DNA from: Caldifarciminota bacterium | Lineage (GTDB): Bacteria; WOR-3; Hydrothermia; UBA1063; CAJXJZ01 | Direction of reading: 5' to 3' | Assembly (NCBI GenBank): GCA_027073945.1 | Contig: JALTEL010000274.1 | Span: forward strand, 1-23,974 | Length of the DNA: 23,974 bases | In this document: piece after piece, positions 6,489 through 13,507 of the stretch | Numbering within the stretch: the first letter of the stretch is position 1 | How the letters are laid out: every line of letters starts with the position of its first letter | Notes under the pieces: model-generated | Seen by the model: the letters and a program-made list of their open reading frames with translations, nothing else | Databases searched by the model: none | Told to the model about the DNA's origin: nothing | Program-made: the position numbers and the translations under genes

Positions 6489-7397
6489 ATGGCATTCGGG
6501 TTGCAGACATATCAGGATGCTGCACGGCGGGAAGACCTGATTGACATCATTGCTGATGTCTCTCCGGACGCAAACCCGTTGTCCACTATGCTGAAGACAA
6601 CCAAGGCTAGTGGAACTTACCATGAATGGTTGGAGGACTATCTTGCCCGCCCAACCACGGTGAGTGCCTCTGCCGAGGGAGCTCAAGCCACTTACAGTGA
6701 CTTGACTCAGCCTTCACGGCGTGGAAACTTCACCCAGATTATTACCCAGACATTCCGTGTCTCGGGAACTGAGCGAGCCGTGTCAGTAGCCGGAATGGGC
6801 GACCCCCTGACTTACCAAAAGGCAAAAGCCTTGCGGACCTGGAAGAATAAGCTCGAGTTCGCGCTTGTGCGTGGAGTTGGAGCTTCTGGTGCTTCCGGTG
6901 TCGCTCGGCAGATGTCTGGGTTGCAGGCTGTTATTACTACGCACTACACTGCGCGTAATAGCGGCACATCATTGTCGGAAGACGAGTTCAACGACATGGT
7001 CCAGGAAGTCTGGTCGGATGTCGGTAGTGACGAAGTCTTCGACTTGGTGTTAGTCCCTTATGGTCTGCGCCGGAAGATTAGCACCTTTACCGCTGGTGCT
7101 ACCCGGTATGTGGACGCTTCCGATAAGAGACTAGTGCGACCAGTCATGGTCTATGAGTCTGATGGTGGTGTCCACCGGATTATGGCCCACAAGGATGTGC
7201 TCAATTCTGCCGGGACTGTAACCTTCTTAGGTATTAAGGAGGATAAGTACCGGATTGCATATCTGCGTAAGCCATTTACGGAGATGCTCGCCAAGGATGG
7301 TGACCGTGAAAACGGACAGGTCGTGGGAGAAGCCACTCTGGAATACTTGGCTGAACGAACCTCAGTCAAGCGGACAGGTTATAATCAAAACGGCTAA
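6489..7397 (+). CDS. Major capsid protein, DUF5309/SU10-like
   Basis: This 302-residue protein should form the capsid lattice. It matches what I know of the DUF5309 (phage SU10 major capsid) family: an N-terminal DLIDIIADVSPDANPLSTML, then ASGTYHEWLEDYL, an EGAQATYSD stretch, NFTQIITQTFRVSGTERAV around residues 77-95, and a closing part with KEDKYRIAYLRKPFTEML and the LAERTSVKRTG terminus. A perfect AAGGAGGTGA lies six bases before the ATG, as expected for the most abundant virion protein. The scaffold gene precedes it by 17 bases and a strong hairpin follows it. The family assignment is from memory of the motif pattern. Confidence 0.88.
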   Translation: MAFGLQTYQDAARREDLIDIIADVSPDANPLSTMLKTTKASGTYHEWLEDYLARPTTVSASAEGAQATYSDLTQPSRRGNFTQIITQTFRVSGTERAVSVAGMGDPLTYQKAKALRTWKNKLEFALVRGVGASGASGVARQMSGLQAVITTHYTARNSGTSLSEDEFNDMVQEVWSDVGSDEVFDLVLVPYGLRRKISTFTAGATRYVDASDKRLVRPVMVYESDGGVHRIMAHKDVLNSAGTVTFLGIKEDKYRIAYLRKPFTEMLAKDGDRENGQVVGEATLEYLAERTSVKRTGYNQNG

Positions 7398-7479
7398 GGC
7401 GTAATCCTTAGGGCTTGGTGAAGGCCAAAGCGCTGGGGGGGGACCGAACACATAGGGAAACCTCCCAGCGCATCACCAA
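7394..7479 (+). other. Strong RNA structure after the capsid gene
   Basis: A small perfect hairpin CTAAGG/CCTTAG (7394-7399 with 7406-7411) overlaps the capsid stop. It is followed by a long structure: outer stem TTGGTG (7415-7420) with CACCAA (7474-7479), and inner stem GCGCTGGGGGG (7430-7440) with CCTCCCAGCGC (7461-7471), 11 pairs with one G-U, around a 20-base loop. There is no T run, so it is not a standard terminator. Protecting the capsid mRNA 3' end or controlling the next gene are possible roles. Confidence 0.6.
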
Positions 7480-7486
7480 TTTAACA

Positions 7487-7858
7487 ATGATTGTTTACGA
7501 TAGATTATCAGGCAGGTGGTTTCATTCTGACGATGTCAGTGCAGCTGACCGTCTAATTGACATTAAGAGAAAGAAGGGTTTGTGGGGTGTTGTTACGGAG
7601 GCAATTAGAATTTGGAAAAAGCGCAATCCTTCTCTATGGCAATCTCAACTTATTCGCGTTAAGGGTATCCGCAAGACTAGGGCAAGAGCGAGTGGGGCTA
7701 GCAAGTCACTAGGGACGCGTTATTTGCTCGACATTCCCCTTCAGGTGATAAACATAATCCGTGTTTTGTATCCTCCAGAAGATTTGAAGATGAACAAGCG
7801 TTTCTGGCGGATGTTTGCTAAGAAGCATCCCGAGTTCAAAGTTCCAGAAAAAATGTAG
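7487..7858 (+). CDS. Uncharacterised small phage protein after the capsid gene
   Basis: From the ATG at 7487 the product has 123 residues, beginning MIVYDRLSGRWFHSDDVSAA, with a middle rich in K and R (RVKGIRKTRARASGASKS) and a C-terminal helical part ending in FAKKHPEFKVPEKM. Neither this ATG nor the in-frame TTG/GTG at 7415/7418 has a good ribosome binding site; the longer version would be coded across the strong hairpin, so I prefer 7487 but am unsure. No family is recognised. Its place directly after the capsid gene suggests a virion or assembly role. The stop codon overlaps the next promoter-like element. Confidence 0.65.
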   Translation: MIVYDRLSGRWFHSDDVSAADRLIDIKRKKGLWGVVTEAIRIWKKRNPSLWQSQLIRVKGIRKTRARASGASKSLGTRYLLDIPLQVINIIRVLYPPEDLKMNKRFWRMFAKKHPEFKVPEKM

Positions 7859-7860
7859 TG

Positions 7861-7869
7861 TGCTATACT
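7861..7869 (+). promoter_or_regulatory. Extended -10 element at the start of the glycosyltransferase cassette
   Basis: TGCTATACT, preceded by GTG, gives the same GTGTGY-TATA core as promoters A and B. No good -35 box is present 17-18 bases upstream. A transcript would begin near 7876, on or beside the ATGATG at 7873-7878. It could be a real extended -10 promoter giving a leaderless message, or chance. Confidence 0.4.
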
Positions 7870-7872
7870 AGC

Positions 7873-10263
7873 ATGATGGAGAAGCAGAAAATAGCGCTGG
7901 TGATGATAACCCGCGGCGATACCGAGCTACCGCTCTTGAAGCGGGGCTTAAAAACAATCCTTCCTTTTGTTGACACTGCTTACATAACTCTTACTGACCC
8001 TAATAAAAAAAATATTCGCAAGACAGAGAAGTGGTGCAAGAAGGAAGGCATACACACTTCCTATTTCAAGTGGGTAGATGACTTTGCTGCAGCAAGGAAC
8101 TTTAATTGGTCTCAAGTGCCGAAAGAGTATGACTGGATTTTCTGGATGGACACCGATGATGTTATTAGCGGGGGGGAGCACCTACAAGAAGTTGCCCAGA
8201 TGGCAGCCAGGGGAAAGTTTGGCGCTGTTTTTATGAAGTATCTTTACCAAGTAGAGCTGGATGAGCAGGGACATATTAAGAATGTGCTGGTTGAGCACCT
8301 TAGGGAAAGGCTGGTCATAAACGATGGCTCTTATAAATGGGTAGCTCCCATCCACGAAACGTTAATTCCCCAGCGGGAGGTAAGACAGGTTGATATTGAC
8401 AATTTAACTAAGCGATCTGACTTAATCACGGTTGTCCATTTATCAAATAACGAAAGAATGCACAAAGCGCTAGATAGGAACATACGTATCTTGGAGAAGA
8501 ATTGCCGCGATACCAACTGGAAAGATCCTCGTCCTGTTTATTATCTGGGGAAAGCATATTTCGACCTTCACGATGAGAAACATATGGAGAAGGCAGAGCA
8601 ATTATTCTTGAAATATCTCCAGATGTCGGGTTGGGCGGAGGAAAGAGCCCAGGCCTGGGAATATTTGTCAGAAATATATCGGGAGAAGGGAGAGTATAAC
8701 AAGGCTATTAAATGCGGCCTTAACGCTATCCAGGAGGGGCCGAAGTTCCCATCAGTGTATCTTAATTTAGCTCTTACTTACTTGTATAAGAAAGAATGGG
8801 AGAAGGCATTACATTGGGTAAAGATAGCAACCAAGGTGCCGATACCCAAAACAACGCTCGTGATAAATCCGCGTGATTTACAGGCAAGGTCATTAGAGAT
8901 TATTTGGCACTATGCTATTAACACAAGCAAAATAGACGAGGCTCTGGCAGCAGCTAAGAAGCTGCTAGAATTGTTCCCCGATAGCGATGTTATGAAAAAT
9001 CGCTACACCGTGGCGCTTTCCCTTAAAGAGCAAAAAGAGGTGAGCAAGAAGTTTGTGGCTTTGGCTAAATACTTACAGGCAACTGGAGAGGTGCACAAAA
9101 TTAAGCCTTTATTAGAAGCAGCCCCAGCCATTATTAAGGACAACCCTATTGTTGCCGATATTCGCAAACGTTTTCTCCCACCGCGGAAATGGGGCGATGA
9201 CGAAATCGCTATTTATTGCGGGCCAGGATTTACCACCTGGTCGCCAAAGAAGTTGGAAAATCCGCAAGGGTCGTTCCTGGGTGGATCAGAGGAAGCGGTA
9301 GTGTATCTATCGCGGGAGTTAGCCAAGTTGGGTTGGAAAGTCACTGTTTACAATGACCCTGGTGATGATGCTGGTATTTATAATGGGGTTGAATGGTGGC
9401 CATATTACGAATTTAATTCTCGCGATGAATTTAACATTCTTATCGGTTGGCGGGATATCCGCTTCTTTGACGGGAATTACAAAGCTAAACAAACCTACTT
9501 GTGGGCCCATGATGTTCTTAATCCGCAAGAATTTACTAAGGAAAGGCTAGATAAAATTACGAAGGTTATTGTTTTGTCCGAAGCTCACCGCAAGACTGCT
9601 CCTAATATTCCCGGTGACAAGATTATGCTTTCATCTAATGGTTTCTTTGAGCACTTTTCTAAGCTGAAGCCAAAGAATAATCCCCATTGGTGTATATGGA
9701 CGAGCAGTTACGACCGGGGGCTGCAGCATTTATTGAAGATATGGCCAGAAGTTGTTAAAGAGGTGCCAGATGCCCAGCTGCACATTTTTTATGGCTGGCA
9801 GCTTTTTGACAAGTTCTATCATGACAACCCCGAGAGAATGGCTTGGAAAGAAAAGATGGAGAGGATGATGCAAGCGAAAGGGGTTATTCACCACGGAAGG
9901 GTATCTCAGCCTGAGGTTGAAAAATGGTATAAAAAATGTGGTATTTTTGCCTATCCAGCCCATTTCTATGAGATAAATTGCATCTCGGCAATAAAAGCCC
10001 AGCTTTGGGGAGCGGTCCCGGTGGCAACAGATTATGCTGCTTTAGATGAGACAATTCAGTTTGGTGTTAAAATAAGGGGAGACATTTACGAGCCAGCAGT
10101 TTTAGAAGAGTATAAGAAGGCTCTTATTAAAGCATTGAGAGACCCTGTTTGGCAGGAAGAACAAAGGAGGAAGATGATGCCGTGGGCAAGGAAGAAATAT
10201 AGCTGGAGCAATATTGCCAAGCAATGGGATAAAGAATTCAGGAAGGAGGCGAAAAATGGATAA
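7873..10263 (+). CDS. Fused glycosyltransferase: GT2-like, TPR, GT4-like
   Basis: This 796-residue protein combines three parts. Residues 5-200 form a GT-A/GT2-like domain: IALVMITRGDTE start, WIFWMDTDD with DTDD at 93-96 (metal/nucleotide-sugar site) and WVAPIHETL at 157-164. Residues about 220-400 are TPR-like helical repeats (YYLGKAYFDL, AWEYLSEIYREKGEYNKAIK, YLNLALTYLYKKEWEKAL). Residues about 444-790 form a GT-B/GT4-like domain with GGSEEAVVYLSRELAKLGWK and the donor-site region PAHFYEINCISAIKAQLWGA. The arrangement suggests one polypeptide adding two sugars in succession; substrates are unknown. The start is ATG 7873 or 7876, neither with a Shine-Dalgarno sequence. The frame remains open to a GTG at 7858. 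The next gene overlaps its end by eight bases. Confidence 0.88.
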   Translation: MMEKQKIALVMITRGDTELPLLKRGLKTILPFVDTAYITLTDPNKKNIRKTEKWCKKEGIHTSYFKWVDDFAAARNFNWSQVPKEYDWIFWMDTDDVISGGEHLQEVAQMAARGKFGAVFMKYLYQVELDEQGHIKNVLVEHLRERLVINDGSYKWVAPIHETLIPQREVRQVDIDNLTKRSDLITVVHLSNNERMHKALDRNIRILEKNCRDTNWKDPRPVYYLGKAYFDLHDEKHMEKAEQLFLKYLQMSGWAEERAQAWEYLSEIYREKGEYNKAIKCGLNAIQEGPKFPSVYLNLALTYLYKKEWEKALHWVKIATKVPIPKTTLVINPRDLQARSLEIIWHYAINTSKIDEALAAAKKLLELFPDSDVMKNRYTVALSLKEQKEVSKKFVALAKYLQATGEVHKIKPLLEAAPAIIKDNPIVADIRKRFLPPRKWGDDEIAIYCGPGFTTWSPKKLENPQGSFLGGSEEAVVYLSRELAKLGWKVTVYNDPGDDAGIYNGVEWWPYYEFNSRDEFNILIGWRDIRFFDGNYKAKQTYLWAHDVLNPQEFTKERLDKITKVIVLSEAHRKTAPNIPGDKIMLSSNGFFEHFSKLKPKNNPHWCIWTSSYDRGLQHLLKIWPEVVKEVPDAQLHIFYGWQLFDKFYHDNPERMAWKEKMERMMQAKGVIHHGRVSQPEVEKWYKKCGIFAYPAHFYEINCISAIKAQLWGAVPVATDYAALDETIQFGVKIRGDIYEPAVLEEYKKALIKALRDPVWQEEQRRKMMPWARKKYSWSNIAKQWDKEFRKEAKNG

Positions 10264-10426
10264 AAACTTTAAGCCATTCAAAACGAAATGCCCTAATTGC
10301 GGCAAGACAGTCTACGTGATGAGCCCTAACCAAAGTGCGTTTTGCTCTAAGGCGTGCGAGGTAAACTATAAGTATTCCCATCGTTTTATTGGGAAGCGAA
10401 TGTTTGCCCCAACGCCATTGAAATGA
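10256..10426 (+). CDS. Tiny zinc-ribbon protein in the glycosyltransferase cassette
   Basis: This 56-residue protein begins at ATG 10256, preceded by AAGGAGGCGA. It has C12-x2-C15 (KCPNCGKTVYV) and C30-x3-C34 (FCSKAC), a four-cysteine zinc ribbon, and a short basic aromatic tail. It overlaps the previous gene by eight bases and the next by four (ATGA), so it belongs to the cassette. The MYM/zinc-ribbon style CPxCG-FCSxxC pattern is often seen in small DNA-binding or adaptor proteins. Its job among glycosyltransferases is unknown. Confidence 0.82.
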   Translation: MDKNFKPFKTKCPNCGKTVYVMSPNQSAFCSKACEVNYKYSHRFIGKRMFAPTPLK

Positions 10427-11202
10427 AAATAGCGTTTGTATACGATGTTGATGATAATTATTGGCGGGATGGGCTTTGGGCGGCGCTTAACCTACTGAAT
10501 AAACGCTGGGAAATCTCTTTTTATAATTTGCACAACGGTGCAATACCCTCGGGTAAGTTTGACTTTTTCTTGGTTTGGGGTGCTCTCAGTAGTAGGCAGG
10601 CAAAGATGGTTAGCCTGTTGGAGGGGAAGAAAGGGATATGCCTGGCTGGGGGAAAACTCAACGACCCCCTCATTCATTCGTTTGATGTTGTTTTTGCTGA
10701 AACATTATGGCAAATAAAAGAGTTGAGGAAAATTAACATTGATGCGGTGCGAGCATTTGGAACTAACACCGATTTGTTCAAACCGATTAAGGGCTATCCC
10801 AAAGTTTGGGATGCTATCTACCCAGCAGCATTTGCTAAGTGGAAACGGCATGAACTCTTTGTTAAGAAGCCAGGATTTAAGCTAGCAGTTGGCTATATTC
10901 AACCCAATGGTGTCGAGAGAGAATGTGTTGACATTTGTGAGCGGAACGGGGTCATGGTGCTTCCCCAAGTAACTCCCAATGTTCTAGCAAGATTGTATAA
11001 TGCTAGTAGGAAAGTAATAATCACCTCTGACATATGGGGAGGCGGCGAGAGAGCTGTACTAGAGGGGCTAGCTAGCGGCCTTCATGTTGAGGTCGAACCT
11101 GACAACCCCAAACTGGTAGAACTGTTAGCAGAGCAACAAGAGCATCTGCTAACACATATAGATTATGCGAAAGCATTGCGGGGGGGAATAGAGAATGCTT
11201 AG
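10423..11202 (+). CDS. GT-B/GT4-like glycosyltransferase
   Basis: This 259-residue protein starts MKIAFVYDVDDNYWRDGLWA, a GT-B N-terminal strand and loop, and carries the group 1 donor-site signature at residues 207-220 (GGGERAVLEGLASG, with E209 and E214). FGTNTDLFKP at 112-121 is the usual post-linker segment. It is shorter than typical GT4 enzymes (about 350-400), so one lobe is compact; activity is not certain. It probably transfers a sugar from a nucleotide donor in the cytoplasm. ATGA coupling upstream and an eight-base overlap downstream keep it within the cassette. Confidence 0.78.
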   Translation: MKIAFVYDVDDNYWRDGLWAALNLLNKRWEISFYNLHNGAIPSGKFDFFLVWGALSSRQAKMVSLLEGKKGICLAGGKLNDPLIHSFDVVFAETLWQIKELRKINIDAVRAFGTNTDLFKPIKGYPKVWDAIYPAAFAKWKRHELFVKKPGFKLAVGYIQPNGVERECVDICERNGVMVLPQVTPNVLARLYNASRKVIITSDIWGGGERAVLEGLASGLHVEVEPDNPKLVELLAEQQEHLLTHIDYAKALRGGIENA

Positions 11203-11827
11203 TAAGAGAATTTCGTTGATAATGCCAATCTATATTAAGAACGAGCAGTTAAAGCAGCTTACAAGGGAGGCTATCTTCTCTATGCAGGGACAATATGATG
11301 AGTTAATTATTATTGACGATGCGTCACCATTACCGGTTGGCTTTGTGAAAGAATATGCAACAACTATTATTTCCCACCAGAAAAATATGGGCTTTACCAA
11401 GTCTGTCAACGATGGCATTAGGGTTGCTAGGGGCGATTATATTCTTTGCACTAACAATGATATTCGGCTCGAGAAAGGCAAGCTAAGTGATATGTTTTGG
11501 GGTGCAAATAGGGGCTACTCTTTCCCTCGCTTTGTTAAGAAGCAATCCCCGATATGGGACGGAGCGTTTTTCATGATGAGTAGGCAGACACTGGAGAAAA
11601 ATGGCTTTTTAGACGAAAGATATAAATCATATTTTAGTGATACTGACCTATTTTGGCGGGCAATGACTAACGACCTCCTTATTCATTTAGTAGAGAAAAT
11701 GTTAGTGTTTCACTGGGAAAATATGAGCCATAGCGATATTCGGGAGAAGGCATATGAGGCTGATAGGAAGTTATTTATCAAAAAGTGGGGGTTTGATGCC
11801 CTACAAAACAGGCTTCTTTATCCATGA
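11195..11827 (+). CDS. GT2-family glycosyltransferase
   Basis: This 210-residue GT-A fold protein has the GT2 landmarks in order: LIMPIYIKNEQLKQL near the start, IIIDDAS at 38-44, NMGFTKSVNDGIRVARGDYI at 64-83, then NND (87-89) where most relatives have DxD, and a late DERYKSYFSDTDLFWRA at 140-156 with an acidic cluster for acceptor activation. It lacks membrane segments, so it would act in the cytoplasm. The length is short but covers the catalytic domain. It resembles rhamnosyl- or galactosyl-transferase-type GT2 enzymes in pattern only; the sugar cannot be told. Confidence 0.86.
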   Translation: MLSKRISLIMPIYIKNEQLKQLTREAIFSMQGQYDELIIIDDASPLPVGFVKEYATTIISHQKNMGFTKSVNDGIRVARGDYILCTNNDIRLEKGKLSDMFWGANRGYSFPRFVKKQSPIWDGAFFMMSRQTLEKNGFLDERYKSYFSDTDLFWRAMTNDLLIHLVEKMLVFHWENMSHSDIREKAYEADRKLFIKKWGFDALQNRLLYP

Positions 11828-12399
11828 GTGAGGGGAAAATAGTAATCACTGGCCCTGGTAGAAGCGGCACCACCTTGCTAATGCAAATGTTTAGTTATCT
11901 TGGCCTGGATACAGGTTTTGGTGTTGGTGAGGGGATTTCAGAAGAAACTAGAGCGGGTAATGAAATATATGCTCCCCAAACGGTAGAGGACCATGAATTT
12001 AAGAAAGCACTAAAAACAGCACACAATATTATAAAATCTCCCGCCCTCTCCCTTTTACTTAAAGATATTCTGAGCAAGAAGCTAATTACTATAAAACTAG
12101 TGATAATGCCCATACGGGATATGGATGCATGCACCCTCAGTAGAATGTCGAGACCAGAACTTCTATGGAGGGGTGGGTCTTTTGAGGAGCGCAGGGATTT
12201 CCTCTATGGCGTGATTGGGCATGTATGCGAGGCTTGCGCTATGTTTGATATACCCTTAGTGATGTTATTTTATCCCCGCTTTGCAATTGATGCGAAATAT
12301 TTTTATAATAAACTGGGGAAGAGGTTGGGCTTAAGTATAAAAGATATTAGGAGAGCCCAAAAGGCAATTGTTAAACCAGACTGGTTAAAACCGAAATAA
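11824..12399 (+). CDS. Sulfotransferase-like protein (PAPS-type P-loop)
   Basis: This 191-residue protein opens with KIVITGPGRSGTTLLMQMFS; GPGRSGTT (residues 10-17) is the 5'-phosphosulfate-binding loop of the sulfotransferase family rather than an ordinary Walker A. Residues 94-110 (IMPIRDMDACTLSRMSR) fit the 3'-phosphate-binding motif with R98 and S106, and IIKSPALS at 69-76 fits the core strand. It could move sulfate from PAPS to a sugar made by the neighbouring enzymes, which would need host PAPS. It overlaps the previous gene by four bases (ATGA). The protein is shorter than most sulfotransferases (250-300), so a nucleotide-binding protein of another type is the alternative. Confidence 0.75.
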   Translation: MSEGKIVITGPGRSGTTLLMQMFSYLGLDTGFGVGEGISEETRAGNEIYAPQTVEDHEFKKALKTAHNIIKSPALSLLLKDILSKKLITIKLVIMPIRDMDACTLSRMSRPELLWRGGSFEERRDFLYGVIGHVCEACAMFDIPLVMLFYPRFAIDAKYFYNKLGKRLGLSIKDIRRAQKAIVKPDWLKPK

Positions 12400-12417
12400 T
12401 GGAAGGAGGTGAGAAGA

Positions 12418-12678
12418 ATGCCACTTTGTGTAATTGTGGAAACTTATCCCAATGCAGAGGGTTGGAAGGCGGGAGATATTGTTGATATAACCAACCCTGA
12501 TGTCTTGATTAAGCAAGGAAAGGTTCTTCCCGTGGATAGTCAATCACAAGCGGGGCCACCCTTTATTTGTCCGATTTGTGGTTTTAAGGCTAAAACAAGA
12601 CTTGGTTTTACCTCCCACATGCGTAAACACATAAATGAGCAGGCAAAAGCTAAAGGGAAAGGTAAGACAAAAAAGTGA
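12418..12678 (+). CDS. Small protein with a C2H2 zinc finger
   Basis: This 86-residue protein starts at ATG 12418 behind a perfect AAGGAGGTGA; the GTG at 12409 is inside that site and is rejected. The N-terminal half (VETYPNAEGWKAGDIVDITN) is a small beta domain. Then comes a textbook C2H2 finger, C51-x2-C54-x12-H67-x3-H71 (CPICGFKAKTRLGFTSHMRK), and a K/G-rich tail. The following glycosyltransferase gene starts in its stop codon (GTGA). A role in nucleic-acid or protein binding is likely; which one is unknown. Confidence 0.85.
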   Translation: MPLCVIVETYPNAEGWKAGDIVDITNPDVLIKQGKVLPVDSQSQAGPPFICPICGFKAKTRLGFTSHMRKHINEQAKAKGKGKTKK

Positions 12679-13397
12679 AAATAACGGTTCTTACACCAAC
12701 CATCAGGAGGGATGGATTAGAGCTTGTTAGGAAAGCTCTGAGACGGCAAACAGAGCAGGACTTTGAGTGGCTGATTGGTTCGCCGTTTAATCCCCGTATC
12801 CCCGAGGCAAGGTGGATAGAGGATGATTTTCGTGGCGGTTTCTGGACACTCAATAGAATTTATAACAAGATGATTAAACAGACCAAGGCACCCCTTTTGG
12901 TATCTTGGCAGGATTACACATATGCTACTCCAGAGGCATTGGAGAAGTTCCTCTTTCATTTTCAGCAAGAACCCAAAACCCTTGTTACTGGCGTGGGCAG
13001 CAAATATAGCGATGAAACTTGGACGGTAAAAACATGGCAAGACCCGCGCGAGAGGAATGACATGGGAAGTTATTACCTCTGCTACTGGAACGACTGGGAA
13101 GGAAATTTTGCGGCTGTTCCCAAACAAGCCCTGTATGATGTGGGGGGCTTTGACGAGAAAATGGATTTCCTTGGCTTTGGTATGGACTGGTATGGAGTGT
13201 TAAATAGGATAAATGACCTTGGCGGCTATGATTTTAAGATTGACCAGACTAACAAATCCTACTCGCTGGAACATGGAAGAGTGGGGGGGAGCGACAGATG
13301 GGAGAAGTATAACCTTATTCATGGGGGATACGTGAAACACCGGGAGGAATTACTAAAAAGGGGTAAATGGCCCGTACTATCCTATTTGAAAAAATAG
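12675..13397 (+). CDS. GT2/GT-A-like glycosyltransferase
   Basis: This 240-residue protein begins at GTG 12675, coupled by a four-base overlap. The N-terminus MKITVLTPTIRRDGLELVRK is GT2-like. WQD (78-80) stands where DxD is expected. Residues 141-161 (WEGNFAAVPKQALYDVGGFD) followed by GFGMDWYGVLNRI match the acceptor part of GT2/GT7-type enzymes, and H200 in LEHGRVGG may complete the metal site. It closes the accessory cassette; the stop codon abuts promoter B. The substrate is unknown. Confidence 0.8.
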   Translation: MKITVLTPTIRRDGLELVRKALRRQTEQDFEWLIGSPFNPRIPEARWIEDDFRGGFWTLNRIYNKMIKQTKAPLLVSWQDYTYATPEALEKFLFHFQQEPKTLVTGVGSKYSDETWTVKTWQDPRERNDMGSYYLCYWNDWEGNFAAVPKQALYDVGGFDEKMDFLGFGMDWYGVLNRINDLGGYDFKIDQTNKSYSLEHGRVGGSDRWEKYNLIHGGYVKHREELLKRGKWPVLSYLKK

Positions 13398-13427
13398 TTG
13401 ACACATACCCTTCCAGTGTGTTATAAG
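13398..13427 (+). promoter_or_regulatory. Extended -10 promoter B
   Basis: TTGACA (13398-13403), an 18-base spacer ending in GTGTGT, and TATAAG (13422-13427) with an upstream TG. It mirrors promoter A in -35, spacing and spacer end. GGTGATA follows at 13427-13433, as it does after promoter C. Confidence 0.72.
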
Positions 13428-13433
13428 GTGATA

Positions 13434-13485
13434 ATTAGTCTTGCGCTAGCAAACGAAGGCTCTCTCCATTGTGAGGGAGCTTTTT
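13434..13485 (+). ncRNA. Candidate short leader transcript B (attenuator or small RNA)
   Basis: About 52 nt between the predicted start and the terminator T run. It can form a hairpin TTGC-GCTA-GCAA (13441-13452). Alternatively AGTCTT (13437-13442) can pair with AAGGCT (13456-13461), six pairs with one G-U, which removes the first bases of the terminator 5' arm: a possible antiterminator. No ORF is present. Confidence 0.4.
13459..13485 (+). terminator. Intrinsic terminator B
   Basis: GCTCTCTC (13459-13466) pairs with GAGGGAGC (13473-13480), eight pairs with one G-U, six-base loop, followed by TTTTT (13481-13485). The A-A-G before the stem can extend it into the T run. It lies 22 bases before the next start codon. 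Confidence 0.7.
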
Positions 13486-13507
13486 AGTTGGGGGAGGTGA
13501 ATAAGTT

